A DNA stretch of 64,000 bases, taken from Planctomycetota bacterium. GTDB lineage: Bacteria; Planctomycetota; Planctomycetia; Pirellulales; Pirellulaceae. Numbering within the stretch: the stretch's first letter is position 1; each line of letters begins with the position of its first letter. A program made the position numbers and the translations under genes. The stretch is from NCBI GenBank assembly GCA_963204915.1, contig CAUJHS010000096.1, positions 23,235-87,234 on the forward strand, in the 5' to 3' direction. Below, one piece after another: positions 55,001 through 63,863 of the stretch. The notes below the pieces were generated by a model. That model had not been told where the DNA came from, made no database searches, and saw only the letters and a list, made by a program, of their open reading frames with translations.

Positions 55001-55109
55001 CGGGAACGTCCTGCGCCCAAGCGAAATGGGAAACGAAAAACCCAACTGTCAGAATGATTGCTGTGAGGAGCAATCGGGTAAGTTGAAGTTTCTCCAGGGC
55101 TCGTGCCAT
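52095..55109 (-). CDS. Planctomycete cytochrome-domain protein, PSCyt1-DUF1549-DUF1553 with inserted LamG-like domain
   Basis: A 1004-residue exported protein. ATG at 55109 follows GAGGCGG and opens a long signal peptide (LLLTAIILTVGFFVSHFAWA); ATG at 55130 is an alternative. Heme-type motif CLECH at 53-57, and CARCHDHKFDPIPQVDYYR inside DUF1549 (RRVYLDLIGLPPTAEVI, WARHWLDVVRFAE). DUF1553 follows (NPLTARVIVNRVFQHHMGQG). In the C-terminal third a LamG/concanavalin-like domain of about 200 residues (LTLHLRADLGVEVDAQGRVS, YFTIFAVVSDRG, GDLAELLVFDRELSEAE) splits the DUF1553 end (CLTLFNTNEFLYVD). LamG folds often bind glycans, suggesting contact with polysaccharide. Confidence 0.9.
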   Translation of the reverse strand: MARALEKLQLTRLLLTAIILTVGFFVSHFAWAQDVPAPVDFEHDVAPLLVRRCLECHQESSASGGLALSRGDRALTGGDSGEALAPGKPEASLLLDRVIAGEMPPEKRGVAQNLPEPEIDILRRWIAQGAVWPQGRVLELYERTSDMRAGRDWWSLQPVQRITPPPIVDPSRGLNPVDAFWLQRLNENGLTPAPPARPEVLARRVYLDLIGLPPTAEVIEAFVENPSDDAYERLVDQLLDSPHYGERWARHWLDVVRFAETSGYERDQEKPFAWKYRDWVVQALNADMPYDQFIVAQLAGDELENRSEQSTIATGFLRLGTWNDEPNDPQDYKYERLEDLVHATASAFLGLTVKCARCHDHKFDPIPQVDYYRMAAAFWSGPIEPRDRKLLGGPTEQELGYQAILGWTDVTISPEPLHLLKNGERNHPQQAVAAASLSFAPNLFCEFAPPAAGAKTAGRRLQLARWIADPQNPLTARVIVNRVFQHHMGQGLVRSPDNFGFTGERPTHPELLDWLTAEFVRHGWQLKPLHRLIATSALYRQSSLHPQHQEYHQRDPNNRLWWRAERRRVDAETLRDSLLAASGELDRRLGGPSFRPSISPEALDGLSRKASAWRSSPSAEQRRRSLYTFTQRSLLPPMMTAFDFSDTTLPCGQRDVTTVAPQALALLNNQFSHDRALELARRTLEVSNTAQGRITSIWRAVLGRGPNSLEERLAMEHVKRQQHRFATMEQDPTRLSHAPSSKLPTAFKVTEALTLHLRADLGVEVDAQGRVSRWTDQSSRAAHATQAALEHRPRLVANALQGLPVVRFHGDARFLNLAGTLLSGPYFTIFAVVSDRGSPGHRTLLSNWSGKDGNSTRSIFLGLAGERTVRLSDQFASAGEIADRERPFLFTAVSGSQDAAVYQQGVRLASLGAPLSDRRLDTPWVLGQQGNINGEYWTGDLAELLVFDRELSEAERKHVEHYLTVKYGLPRPEVTPHKPPDAETLAWASLCLTLFNTNEFLYVD

Positions 55110-55671
55110 GCGCCGCCTCGAAGGTTCCATGACGAAATTGAATCGACTGAGATTAGCGTAGGTTGTGTGTGAACGTTTCTCAATAGTGTGCACACATGAG
55201 ACAACGCACGAACGAATTGTTGGTCGTTACCACCCATCGCGATCACAATCTGTATTCCAGCGCGGGGGTTGCAGCCATGTACCATCGCCGCTGGAGTTGG
55301 ATATTCGCGCGATCAAAGCGACTTTAGAAATGGGCAACCGCCTCGGGACCGCTGGAGGCGCCATGTGGCGCGGCCATGTTGGCCTTGCGCTCGGCATCGT
55401 GTCTCGACCTCATCGAATAACCGAGAACGACAGGAACTATCTGAAGAGCAGGGCAACACCATGCGGACGTTGGGCGCCGGCGCGGAGACTCTCCGTTCGT
55501 TGGGGGCTACAATCTACTTCGGCGTGCTCTTGGATCATAGAATGTCAGCTCAATGACGTTGACGACGTGAGCGCAGGAAACACGTTTACATTGTTCACGT
55601 TCTCATTGCCGCCGTCTTCGAAGTTGGCTAGTCGTCGGCCGGTGATTCGATTTTTCACCGGGATTTTCGCT
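55110..55671. other. Intergenic region, no gene supported
   Basis: 562 bases between the cytochrome-domain gene start and the universal stress protein gene end. A plus-strand frame of 174 codons runs through it, but it has no ribosome-binding site, no recognisable sequence and atypical composition. The promoter of the cytochrome/DUF1501 pair should be near its left end. Confidence 0.45.
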
Positions 55672-56757
55672 TCACGCGCGTACCACTAAGATCGGTGTGG
55701 CGGCGTCGCGAATCACGCGATCCGCGATGCTGGGGCGCACCCAGCGGTTCACGCCGCGCCGACCGCAAGTCGCCAACACAATGAGGTCCGACCGTTGAGT
55801 CTGCGCATGCCAGAGAATGGCGTTAGCAATGGAACGCTTTTCGCGCACTGCGCGCCAAAGCACGCGACGATCCCGCTGGCCCAAGCGGAGCGATAAGGCT
55901 CGCACGTACTTTCGCACTTCGGCGTATTGCGCCTCATAGTCTGCATGGTTTAGGCGAGCGTTCCAAGGCCACGCCTGATTGGGCGCATCGGATGCGACGC
56001 GCAGCAGCGTGTACTCGGCATCCATCGACTCACCTAAGGCCAGCGCCGGCTCTAGCGCCTCTTCCGACTCGGTCGACCCATCTACCGGGATGAGCAGGCG
56101 CTGGAGAGGCGGGGCCACTGTGAGATCCGGCGATGTGTTTCGTCCGCGCACCAGCAACAAGGGAACCGACGTTTCTCGCAGAAGGGACTCCGCAACGCCT
56201 CCGTTCCACCATCGCTGCAACCCGCGCCGCCGATGCGTCGCCATGACAACCAAATCCGCAGCGGCGTTGGCTTCGGCGCCGATCGTGTTGGCGATCTCTT
56301 CACCCGACTCATGTAGGATCGGCATCGCCGCTACCGAACTAACGCTGGCAATGCGCCTGCGAACTTCGCCCAAGTAACCCTTTCGCTGTTGCTTAAGCCA
56401 GTAGTTAAAACCGCTATTCAGTTGAATCTCGATCGGGTCCATCGTGGACTTGAGATAGGAATGAACGTGGAGGAGCCGCAGAACGGCGCCCGACCGGCGG
56501 GCAATCGCCAGAGCCAGCGGCAACGCATGTTCGCCGAACGGCGTACCGTCGAGAGGGACCAACACCGATCGGTACCGTCGCAGGGGCGCCAACTTGCTTT
56601 CGCTTACCTTCGCACGTCCGTTCGGCCGTGCGGCGACACGCTTCTCCGCTTGGTTGGGGAATGTAAGTAGACCGGGGCGCACGCCGGATTTCGGATATCG
56701 ATCCAGCCTTGTTGGCGACTTACGTTTGTGGCGAGAGTGTTGCAGCTTGTAGATCAT
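55672..56757 (-). CDS. Tandem universal stress protein (two UspA domains)
   Basis: A 361-residue cytoplasmic protein with two UspA folds. First domain (about 60-200): YRSVLVPLDGTPFGEHALPL, VVMATHRRRGLQRWWNGGVA, VPLLLVRG. Second (about 215-361): RLLIPVDGSTESEEALEPAL, LIVLATCGRRGVNRWV, ATPILVVRA. Each has the early Asp and the late Gly-rich nucleotide loop, the second more degenerate. About 55 basic residues precede the first domain from ATG 56757, longer than usual, so a start further in is possible. It lies 17 bases after the broken GreA/GreB-like gene on the same strand, probably one stress-response unit. Confidence 0.88.
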   Translation of the reverse strand: MIYKLQHSRHKRKSPTRLDRYPKSGVRPGLLTFPNQAEKRVAARPNGRAKVSESKLAPLRRYRSVLVPLDGTPFGEHALPLALAIARRSGAVLRLLHVHSYLKSTMDPIEIQLNSGFNYWLKQQRKGYLGEVRRRIASVSSVAAMPILHESGEEIANTIGAEANAAADLVVMATHRRRGLQRWWNGGVAESLLRETSVPLLLVRGRNTSPDLTVAPPLQRLLIPVDGSTESEEALEPALALGESMDAEYTLLRVASDAPNQAWPWNARLNHADYEAQYAEVRKYVRALSLRLGQRDRRVLWRAVREKRSIANAILWHAQTQRSDLIVLATCGRRGVNRWVRPSIADRVIRDAATPILVVRA

Positions 56758-56774
56758 CGCAATAGGTGCTTTCG

Positions 56775-57127
56775 TTATGCGTTGCGGCGAATGTGTTCCA
56801 TGCGGAGAGCAATCGTGCCCGACGGCGCATCGACGTAAATGACTTCCCGACGCGCCGCCCAAAGAGGGCGCTGCCGAAAGGAGAAAGGCTTGAGATGCGA
56901 TAACGCAGAATGCCAGCGTCGTCAGGAGGGATTAACGTGTAATCCTCCTGATCCTCGGTGCGCAGATCGCAGATGTGGTCGGTTGAGCCAAGCTCGACCG
57001 CATCGTGCGCATGAGCGTCCAGGGTCGCCAGCGCCGCGCCCTCTTCCGAGGGCGGCGGAGGACGGCTGGAGAAAGCCGCGCGGCGACGAGTTGACTCGGC
57101 GTGCGCGAAAGAACAGCTGCGTTTCAT
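56775..57127 (-). pseudogene. GreA/GreB-type elongation-factor C-terminal domain protein, frameshifted
   Basis: From ATG 57127 the frame reads DAVELGSTDHICDLRTEDQE, YTLIPPDDAGILRYRISSLS and PFGSALFGRRVG. This is the C-terminal domain of GreA/GreB or Rnk-like proteins that bind RNA polymerase. Just after GRRVG (about 56852) the open frame changes to unrelated sequence. The expected ending is present in another frame: VIYVDAPSGTIALRMEHIRR, then NA and TAA at 56775. One missing base, probably from a G run, restores the full protein. The N-terminal coiled coil of GreA is absent. A sequencing error cannot be excluded. Confidence 0.7.
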
Positions 57128-57897
57128 GGCTGTTTGGGCCCTAAAGAAAGGACGGAAGAGGTTAGGAAAATTCGTATTGCGGACCGGGAAGAATGTTTCC
57201 CCCGGTGTCACGAAGCCTACCCGGCGCGATCGTGAGTCCGTCGCACTTGCCCGGCGGCGCCGCGTACGCCGATGTTCGTGGGAACGGCCATCTGCGTTGG
57301 GGCATGGTGCAAGCCGAATGTCACGGTGAATCTTCCTTCATATAAAGACTAAACCGTTCGGCTCACGATGCACTCGCCCCCACAGAGGCGAACGCAAAAG
57401 CATGCCAGTGTTTCCGGAAGACAAGTACGCTTGCAAGAAAAATACAAGCGTCGCAAAGATAGAACGGCCGGATTTGGTCGTCAGCGGGTCGGGCGCTGCG
57501 CCCTTAAGGCGTCACATTGCCGGACCCGCTCAGGCTCCCGTTTTCTCAGCTCCGGTTTTGTCAAGTTCTGGCGCACCGTTCCTAATGAGGCGCACCAAGA
57601 GCTGCGGAAGCAAGCGGCCGCTCAGCCGCGAGGTCGCAGGGAACGTCGCCAGCCCGGGCGCGACGGGTTGTTCCGCGCTTATGGCCTGTAGCCCATCGAA
57701 TTGAAGTGGATGTAGCATTGCTGGCGTATCCCGAATACTTGGCTCACCCTAATCCTAGAACGCTTTTGTAAGCGAACAATCCCGTCTTCGGGCTAACCGG
57801 TCGTAGCCTTAGCCCGAAAGGGCTAGGTCTGCCAGGAACCGAGCAACGGCGCGTTTGGCGCAGCATATGCGGATCATGTGATCGCGATCCCGAACCG
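57128..57897. other. Intergenic region left of the IS remnant
   Basis: 770 bases with no supported gene. Short frames lack start signals. TCTTCGGGCTAACCGG and CCCGAAAGG around 57787-57830 can form a hairpin. A 14-base sequence, GTTTTGTCAAGTTC (57555-57568), recurs on the other side of the IS remnant at 58901-58914. The region looks like degraded accessory DNA. Confidence 0.45.
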
Positions 57898-57924
57898 ATT
57901 GAATCCTGCGCCTGAAACGAACCT
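57898..57924 (+). repeat. Left terminal inverted repeat of the IS630 remnant
   Basis: Begins ATTGAATCCTGCGC and ends GAACCT. It matches the reverse complement of 58499-58525 at 22 of 27 positions. Confidence 0.75.
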
Positions 57925-57953
57925 TTGCTAGGGTCAGCCGCGTTGAAGGAGTC

Positions 57954-58492
57954 ATGAGACCGAAAGGCACGGCAGCCGGACTGGAAGCTCGCCGCTTCCC
58001 CGTAGCGGAACTCCTCCGCGAAGGAAAAAGCATCGCCGAAGTCGCTTGCTGGGCGCAGGCCATTCCAGCGTGAAGAAGTGGCAGGCAGCGCTGACCCGAG
58101 GCGGTCCGGAAGCCTTGGCGGCCAAGCCTCCGCCGCCGAGAATTTCCAAGCTGGACGATTCCCAGAAGGCACAACTGGTCGAGATACACCTGCGCGGTCC
58201 GCTGGCTAGCGGATACCACACGGACCTCTGAACCTGTCGCCGCGTGGCCGATATCGTGCGGAGGACCTTCGGCGTATTGTACCATCCCGACCGTCTCGGG
58301 CGCATCCTGCACGAGCTAGGCTTCACGCCCCAGAAGCCGGAGCAAATAGCGCGAGAATACGCCGACCTGGCGAACTTCCTGCCTGACGATCAAAGTGAAT
58401 TGCGTCGTTCCGTCTACCAGTCGATCAAGTCGCAACGCACCCGGAAACATCTCCTGCGCTCCTTCTTTCATGCCGCCAAGATAAAATTGTGA
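57954..58492 (+). pseudogene. IS630-type transposase, broken by frameshift, nonsense codon and internal deletion
   Basis: Frame 1 starts MRPKGTAAGLEARRF and VAELLREGKSIAEVA, the helix-turn-helix N-terminus of IS630 transposases. Near 58044 the coding frame shifts to LLGAGHSSVKKWQAALTRGG, PEALAAKPPPPRISKL and GPLASGYHTDL. A TGA at 58228 then replaces an expected Trp codon. The same frame goes on with CRRVADIVRRTFGVLYH and LHELGFTPQKPEQIARE. It then jumps straight to the typical C-terminus ADLANFLPDDQSELRR and LLRSFFHAAKIKL. The DDE catalytic core between these is deleted: about 180 codons remain of the usual roughly 340. Confidence 0.8.
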
Positions 58493-58498
58493 GGAACG

Positions 58499-58525
58499 AG
58501 GTTCATTTGCTGCGCAGGTTTCAAT
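58499..58525 (-). repeat. Right terminal inverted repeat of the IS630 remnant
   Basis: Its reverse complement begins ATTGAAACCTGCGC and ends GAACCT, pairing with 57898-57924. Confidence 0.75.
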
Positions 58526-59168
58526 AAATGTTGATAACGCAACGCGATCTATCCCTCATCCCACCAGCACTTGGGTAGCTCTGGAGCTTGATGCCGATTT
58601 GGCGCCAACGGTAAGTTGTGCGTTTACGTTGAATTTTTCGAGCGGCGGTGTTGCGCTGCTCGATTTGGTTGATGTCCATCGCGGTCTGGTGGACTCGGTG
58701 GTACATAGTGCAGCCGGTCAGCCGCCACGAATGCGCCAGCGCCGCCGCGGAGGTGCGCATCGAACGCACGGTCGACTTCGGGTTTGTCCCCGCTATGCCG
58801 GATGCGAGCGAGCAAGGCAAACATGTTTCAAAGCGATAACCGTTTGATGGCGCATTAGACTCACCTAAGGACGACCCTCGAAATGGTCGAAACCTGTCCC
58901 GTTTTGTCAAGTTCGGAGCAGCGCTCGAAGCGAGAACGCCGCCTTGAGCAGCCCGCCTCACGATGTTCCGCGGAGGGCGTGCGCCAGAAGGCATTCGAGC
59001 TTCGCCGGGGCATTTTGCGGCCCTTGAGGTGCGTTCTCCAATGCGACGGACGTGGTTGTCCTTCGTAAAGCAGACAGAATGGTCAACCGCTGCTCGCTCC
59101 AAGACGAAACGAGTACAATGAGCGGGTACGATGGTTGGCGCCGAGTTCGTTGCCGAGCGAGTTTTCGA
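58526..59168. other. Region right of the IS remnant, no gene recognised
   Basis: 643 bases before the DUF1587/1592 gene. A long minus-strand frame (to 59630) crosses it but runs antisense into a real gene and matches nothing known. It may hold decayed coding sequence. The second copy of GTTTTGTCAAGTTC is at 58901-58914. Confidence 0.4.
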
Positions 59169-61094
59169 ATGACAAGCCCAGTTGCAAGATTTCTCCGTGG
59201 CGCAATGGCCGTGTTCGTTCTGAGTGTCTTTTGGGTTAACCCCAGCACATGCATGGCGCAGTCTGCGGATGACGGGGCGCGGGCTGCGCGCAAAGCGGAT
59301 GCCGAGAAGTACTTTCGGAATCATGTCGCTCCATTCATCAAAACCTATTGCCTGGAGTGTCACCAAAATCGGCGCCCAACGGAGGCCGGCCTCAACTTTA
59401 ATCCGGCCTTGAAGAGTCCAGGTCATGCCGCCTTCAGTGAAAAGTGGAAGAAAGCGGCCGCCCGGGTGAAGGCGCACGACATGCCGCCGGATGGGCTGGA
59501 GCAGCCAACCGAAGAAGAACGTCAGATGTTCCTGGAATGGCTGGACAAGGTCAAATACCTCAGTCCTCAGGATCCGGGACCTTTTGTCATCCGGCGGTTG
59601 ACCAAAACCGAATACGGCAACACGCTGCACGATCTGTTTGGCGTCGATCCGAAGATTACCGATGCGATGCCAGACGAGGTCAGCGGTGCGGGATATCTCA
59701 ATTCACTTTCACCGCTTCAGCTCGAGCAGTATCTGTCGATCGCCGATCAAGTGTTAGACCAGGCCTTCGCGCCTGACGAGTCCCCTCCCACGGAACTGCA
59801 ACAGCGACTGTTTGGCGAACCTCCCGCCTCGGGAGATGACGCTCGCAAGGCGGCACGAAAGGTCGCCGAATCGCTGGCAAAGAAATTGTACCGTCGACCT
59901 GCGTCCGATGCCGAACTCAAGGTGCTTGAGGACGTGTTCGATTTGGGGCGACACAATGAACTGTCCTATCCCGCGTCGCTGCGTTTGATGCTCAAGGCGA
60001 TGCTCGTTTCTCCGCAGTTCCTCTTTATCACTCCGGCCGAAGGATTCGATACCAAGGCTGAGATTGTTCCTCTGGACGACTTTCAACTCGCCTCGCGTTT
60101 GTCTTATCTGCTGTGGGCTACGCTGCCGGACGAAGAGTTGATGACGTTGGCGGATTCCGGAAAACTGCGCGAGCCGCCGATCCTGAAAGCGCAAGTGAAA
60201 CGCATGTTGGAGGATCCGCGTTCCCGAGCTTTGTTTGACGGTTTTGGCGCCCAGTGGCTGGGACTCGGGGATTTAGGAAGTAAAACGTTCGATCCTTCCA
60301 AGTTCCCGGAAATGAACGGCGCAATGCGATTGGCGATGTACGACGAAGCGCGTCTGTTTTTCGAAGGTGTTGTGCGAGAGAACCGCAGCATCGCCAGTTT
60401 CATCGATAGCGATTACACGTTCCTCAATGAAAACCTGGCCGCGATCTACGGTCTGGAAAAATTGGTCACAGGAACCGAGATGCGCAAGGTCCAGCTGACC
60501 GATGACAATCGCGGAGGGATTTTGGGAATGCCTGGAGTACTTGCTGCGACCTCATTCCCGAACCGCACCAGCCCCGTCAAACGGGGCGTGTGGGTGTTGG
60601 AGCAAGTGCTCGGCGACCACGTGCCAGCCGCCCCGCCGAATGTTCCAGCATTAGAGAAACAGGACCAGCATTCGATTGCTCATCTGACTCTACGCGAGCG
60701 CACCGAACTGCACCGCTCCGATCCGGTCTGCGCCAATTGCCATCGGTTACTCGACCCCATCGGGTTTGGTCTAGAGAACTTCGACGCCATCGGACGCTGG
60801 CGTGATCAGGACGATAATGGCGCGCCGATTAACGCCTCAGGTGAACTTCCAGGTGGAGTACGTTTTTCAAGCCCCAGCGAATTGAAGGCCGTGATCGCCC
60901 AACGCCTCGACGCCTTTGCTCGCAATCTGGTGGAGAAACTGTTAGCCTATGCCTTGTGCCGAAAGCTGGAAGGCTATGACGAGATTGTGGTGGATGAGTT
61001 GATGCAGGAGATCACTCAGGATGATTACCGCATGCAGACGCTCATCACTGCGGTCGTCACCAGTTATCCCTTCACGCATCGTCGAACCGAGTAA
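59169..61094 (+). CDS. Planctomycete cytochrome-domain protein, DUF1587-DUF1595-DUF1592-DUF1588-DUF1585
   Basis: A 641-residue exported protein. ATG at 59169 begins a signal peptide ([20 protein letters not shown]). PSCyt1 heme motif CLECH at 61-65 ([13 protein letters not shown]). Then DUF1587 ([19 protein letters not shown]), DUF1595 ([16 protein letters not shown]), DUF1592 ([34 protein letters not shown]), DUF1588 ([39 protein letters not shown]) and DUF1585 ([40 protein letters not shown]). The second CxxCH sits in DUF1588. The DUF1552 partner gene starts 127 bases downstream. Role inferred as periplasmic redox or envelope-associated, unproven. Confidence 0.92.
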   Translation: MTSPVARFLRGAMAVFVLSVFWVNPSTCMAQSADDGARAARKADAEKYFRNHVAPFIKTYCLECHQNRRPTEAGLNFNPALKSPGHAAFSEKWKKAAARVKAHDMPPDGLEQPTEEERQMFLEWLDKVKYLSPQDPGPFVIRRLTKTEYGNTLHDLFGVDPKITDAMPDEVSGAGYLNSLSPLQLEQYLSIADQVLDQAFAPDESPPTELQQRLFGEPPASGDDARKAARKVAESLAKKLYRRPASDAELKVLEDVFDLGRHNELSYPASLRLMLKAMLVSPQFLFITPAEGFDTKAEIVPLDDFQLASRLSYLLWATLPDEELMTLADSGKLREPPILKAQVKRMLEDPRSRALFDGFGAQWLGLGDLGSKTFDPSKFPEMNGAMRLAMYDEARLFFEGVVRENRSIASFIDSDYTFLNENLAAIYGLEKLVTGTEMRKVQLTDDNRGGILGMPGVLAATSFPNRTSPVKRGVWVLEQVLGDHVPAAPPNVPALEKQDQHSIAHLTLRERTELHRSDPVCANCHRLLDPIGFGLENFDAIGRWRDQDDNGAPINASGELPGGVRFSSPSELKAVIAQRLDAFARNLVEKLLAYALCRKLEGYDEIVVDELMQEITQDDYRMQTLITAVVTSYPFTHRRTE

Positions 61095-61221
61095 CAGGCG
61101 AAGGCGGCATAGATCGGACCGTACGAAGGACTTCCACGTCTGTGAAGACGTGCGACGGAACCGATGTCCGTTATTCGGCAAATCAGGTTTCATCAGCAAT
61201 TCGCCTTGAGGGGTCGCTCCC

Positions 61222-62610
61222 ATGATCAAAAACTCGACCATTCACCGTCGCACCTGCCTGAAAGGCGTGGGGGCCGCACTTGCCTTGCCGCTGTTGGACG
61301 CCATGGGTTGGGCGGAAGCAAGCGAGAGAAATGCATACAAACCACCGGTCCGCCTGGGGTTCATGTACATGCCCCATGGTGTGATTATGGAGCAGTTCTG
61401 GCCTACCGATGCGGCAAGTTTCCTTACGTCGCCGCCACCGGCGCTCGACTCCCTGCGGCCCGTGCTCGATCAGTGTCTGCTGATGAAAGGCGTCTCGGGC
61501 GTTCCCATCTCTCCGTTTAGCGGCGCACCGCACGCGCTGGAACTGTCGACGTGGCTTACGGCAACATTGCCGGACCCAGACAAGCGGGACGAGATCAGCA
61601 TCTCGATCTCCGCCGATCAGATTGCCGCGAACTATGTGGGAGCATTCACGACGCTCCCGTCGTTGGAATTGGCCACGATGCCGCAAACGTGGAAGGAAAA
61701 TCAAGAAGGGCTGAACGAGGCCTATTATTCGCATTGCAGCTTTCGCTCTCCGACGCAGGCTGTCCCTGCCGAGACCAATCCACGCAACGTGCTGGATCGC
61801 TTGTTCAACCAGAAGGAACAAGGCAGCGGGCGCGCCTCGGCAGGAATCAGTGCTTTAGACCGAAACATGTTGGACCTGGTCCTTGGCGGCGCACGGGATC
61901 TGCGACGCACCTTGTCGCCGACCGACCAGCGAAAGTTGGACGAGTATTTGGATAGCGTTCGTTCGGTGGAACGACGAATCGCCGCCATTGAACTGCGTCA
62001 GAAGGAGGCGGCGATGGAGAAGGCGGGCGTTCGATCCAGCCGGCGCCATGAATCGGATTCCCCGCCCATCGAGATCAAGATTCCGGAGGGCGACCGGCGG
62101 AGCGAGTACATGCAGGTGATGTGTGACTTGAACGTGCTGGCGTTTCAGACCGACACAACCCGCGTTTGCACGTACATTGGCTCGACCCCGAACGGCGTGT
62201 CGTATCCGGAACTTGGCTTCAACGACCAACACCATTCCCAGACGCACCACAATAACGAGCCTGAGAAGGTTCGAAAGGTAGCCGCCATCACGGCGTTCAA
62301 CATCGAGCAGTTCGCCTACATGGTGAAGAAGATGCACAGCTTACGGGAAGGCGACGGCACGCTGCTGGACAACTGTATCATGATGTGGGGTTCCGGCCTG
62401 GAAGACGGCGACAGGCACACCCGAGAAAACCTGCCTTTCATTCTGGCTGGACGGGGCGGCGGCTCGATCAAGACGGGACGATTCTTGCCGGACGTGAAGG
62501 GAAATCAAGGCGACCTGCTGACCACCTTGCTGACCTGCGCCGGGATTCCACTGGACCGTCCCATTGGGATCGCAACGAAACAACTCACCGAGATTCCCGC
62601 CAACGTTTGA
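61222..62610 (+). CDS. Tat-exported DUF1552 protein
   Basis: A 462-residue DUF1552 protein, related to DUF1501, and the usual neighbour of DUF1592-type cytochrome proteins. GAGGGG lies upstream of the ATG. The signal holds an RR motif ([20 protein letters not shown]). Blocks: [115 protein letters not shown]. It pairs with the preceding cytochrome-domain gene. Activity is unknown. Confidence 0.92.
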   Translation: MIKNSTIHRRTCLKGVGAALALPLLDAMGWAEASERNAYKPPVRLGFMYMPHGVIMEQFWPTDAASFLTSPPPALDSLRPVLDQCLLMKGVSGVPISPFSGAPHALELSTWLTATLPDPDKRDEISISISADQIAANYVGAFTTLPSLELATMPQTWKENQEGLNEAYYSHCSFRSPTQAVPAETNPRNVLDRLFNQKEQGSGRASAGISALDRNMLDLVLGGARDLRRTLSPTDQRKLDEYLDSVRSVERRIAAIELRQKEAAMEKAGVRSSRRHESDSPPIEIKIPEGDRRSEYMQVMCDLNVLAFQTDTTRVCTYIGSTPNGVSYPELGFNDQHHSQTHHNNEPEKVRKVAAITAFNIEQFAYMVKKMHSLREGDGTLLDNCIMMWGSGLEDGDRHTRENLPFILAGRGGGSIKTGRFLPDVKGNQGDLLTTLLTCAGIPLDRPIGIATKQLTEIPANV

Positions 62611-62915
62611 AGCGGTTGCCTGACGCGTTGTAACCGTCTGCGCCGACATGTTGGACAGGGGCCAAACGCACTTCCCGGACGCTCGGCAAACGGGCTGCAT
62701 CCCGGCGCCCGTGGCGCTCCAGCCATTCCATGAGGCCATGGGCGCGCACCGCCATCGGCAACCCCGGGGTTGGGCGCGGCCGTGCACAATCCCCCGTTTT
62801 GGCTGCGCGGCGGCCTTGGCGTGTCGGTCAATGTAGAATCGACATACAAACGCACCTGCCGCGAGCATCGCGTCACCGCGCCTGCGGGGTCATACTTAGT
62901 CACCTCCATCGTGTA
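62611..62915. other. Intergenic region, no gene supported
   Basis: 305 bases, GC-rich. Overlapping frames on the minus strand (one reading AHGLMEWLERHGRRDAARLP around 62660-62760) look partly coding but have no recognisable family or start signal. It may be a decayed fragment. Confidence 0.35.
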
Positions 62916-63818
62916 TTACATAAACATCTCGTCAGCGAGAAACAATTCGAGAGGATCAAATTCTTCAAAATATTGATCGGTAAGCGGGAGATCATCATTC
63001 TCTTGCCATCGCGCGCCGCGATGAGGCGAGGCATCCCCAGCTGTGCTTTTTCGAGTGGCGGGCTGGGAAGTTAAATTGGTTGTTTCCAAGGCGTTGCTTG
63101 TGGAAATCGAGGAGCTGCTTGCCGCTACCAGGGAGCTTCCGACCGGCAGATCGGCCAGGAATCGGGCCGTGCCGAAGCTTGATTTTCCCGTTCCCGCGCC
63201 GCCCGAGGCCACGATGTTGTTATCCCAGGGCTGGATGGCGATTTCATAGGCGTCGCGAAGTCCGCCCTGCGAGGCGACCACTTGTCCGCCATTGCCAAAT
63301 GAGGAGTCCAGCGTGCCGTCCGAGTTGAGTCTCGCCAGTCCGAAACCTAGCGGCGCCGGATCGCCGCCAACCACGATCTTGCCGTCCGTTTGAATCGCAA
63401 CCGATCGACCATAATCGGCGTCGAAATTCGTGCCGCCCGTAAAATCGATATTGACGATGCCCGTCGTGTTGAACGCTGGGTCCAGCGACCCGTTGGCGTC
63501 ATAGCGGGCGACGACGAAATCCCACCCCGTGCCTTCGAAGTGGCCGCGACCGATGGCGACAATTTTTCCATCGGGCTGAATCGCCAAGTCGCTGGCCAGT
63601 CCGCCTTCGCCGCCGGAGAAAGCCGTGGTCACGTACCCCACGCCCCCGAAACTCGGGTCCAACACGCCGGCCGACGTGTAGCGGGCAAGCGTAAACTCGT
63701 GCACATAAGCGTTCGCGACGCGGCTGGTTCCAGACACTAAGATCTTATCGCCTTGGAGGATCAGGCCTTCGATCCATTCCGTGCCATTGGGCAGGTCGGT
63801 AATCACCTTCCCGCCCAC
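62916..63818 (-). CDS. Delta-60 repeat protein, 5' end removed by an insertion element
   Basis: A 300-codon frame from GTG 63818, with four delta-60 (seven-bladed propeller-type) repeats: for example LDPSFGGVGYVTTAF, AIQPDGKIVAIGRG, FVVARYDANGSLDPAFN, AIQTDGKIVVGG, LARLNSDGTLDSSFGNGG. The same frame continues upstream of the GTG through LARYNANGSLDTTFGVGG and stops making sense at about 63863. Repeat structure is cut mid-unit and no signal peptide is present, so the natural 5' part has been lost. The C-terminus is Ser/Thr-rich, then acidic, ending LFLADEMFM. The intact protein was probably large and surface-exposed. Confidence 0.75.
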   Translation of the reverse strand: MGGKVITDLPNGTEWIEGLILQGDKILVSGTSRVANAYVHEFTLARYTSAGVLDPSFGGVGYVTTAFSGGEGGLASDLAIQPDGKIVAIGRGHFEGTGWDFVVARYDANGSLDPAFNTTGIVNIDFTGGTNFDADYGRSVAIQTDGKIVVGGDPAPLGFGLARLNSDGTLDSSFGNGGQVVASQGGLRDAYEIAIQPWDNNIVASGGAGTGKSSFGTARFLADLPVGSSLVAASSSSISTSNALETTNLTSQPATRKSTAGDASPHRGARWQENDDLPLTDQYFEEFDPLELFLADEMFM

Positions 63819-63859
63819 GCCGAACGTCGTGTCAAGACTGCCGTTGGCGTTGTAACGGG

Positions 63860-63863
63860 CTAG
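63860..63863. other. Probable CTAG target site at the insertion boundary
   Basis: CTAG lies exactly where delta-60 coding sequence (LARYN...) stops and the transposon end (GCAGTACGGACATTC) begins. IS5-family elements commonly duplicate a short TNA or CTAG target. The second copy would be outside the window. Confidence 0.4.

Larger units (their letters stand above)
57898..58525 (+). mobile_element. Internally deleted IS630-family element
   Basis: A 628-base remnant bounded by 27-base imperfect inverted repeats (22 of 27 identical) and containing a broken IS630-type transposase reading frame. The catalytic centre has been lost, leaving a non-autonomous derivative that could in principle be moved by a full-length relative. 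No clean TA duplication could be assigned at the ends. Confidence 0.75.

Noticed and set aside
55165..55689. 174-codon plus-strand frame in the gap before the universal stress protein
   Set aside because: No start signal, atypical composition, no recognisable sequence, and it overlaps the true gene end.
58521..59630. 369-codon minus-strand frame
   Set aside because: It runs antisense into the DUF1587/1592 gene and over intergenic DNA; no family features.
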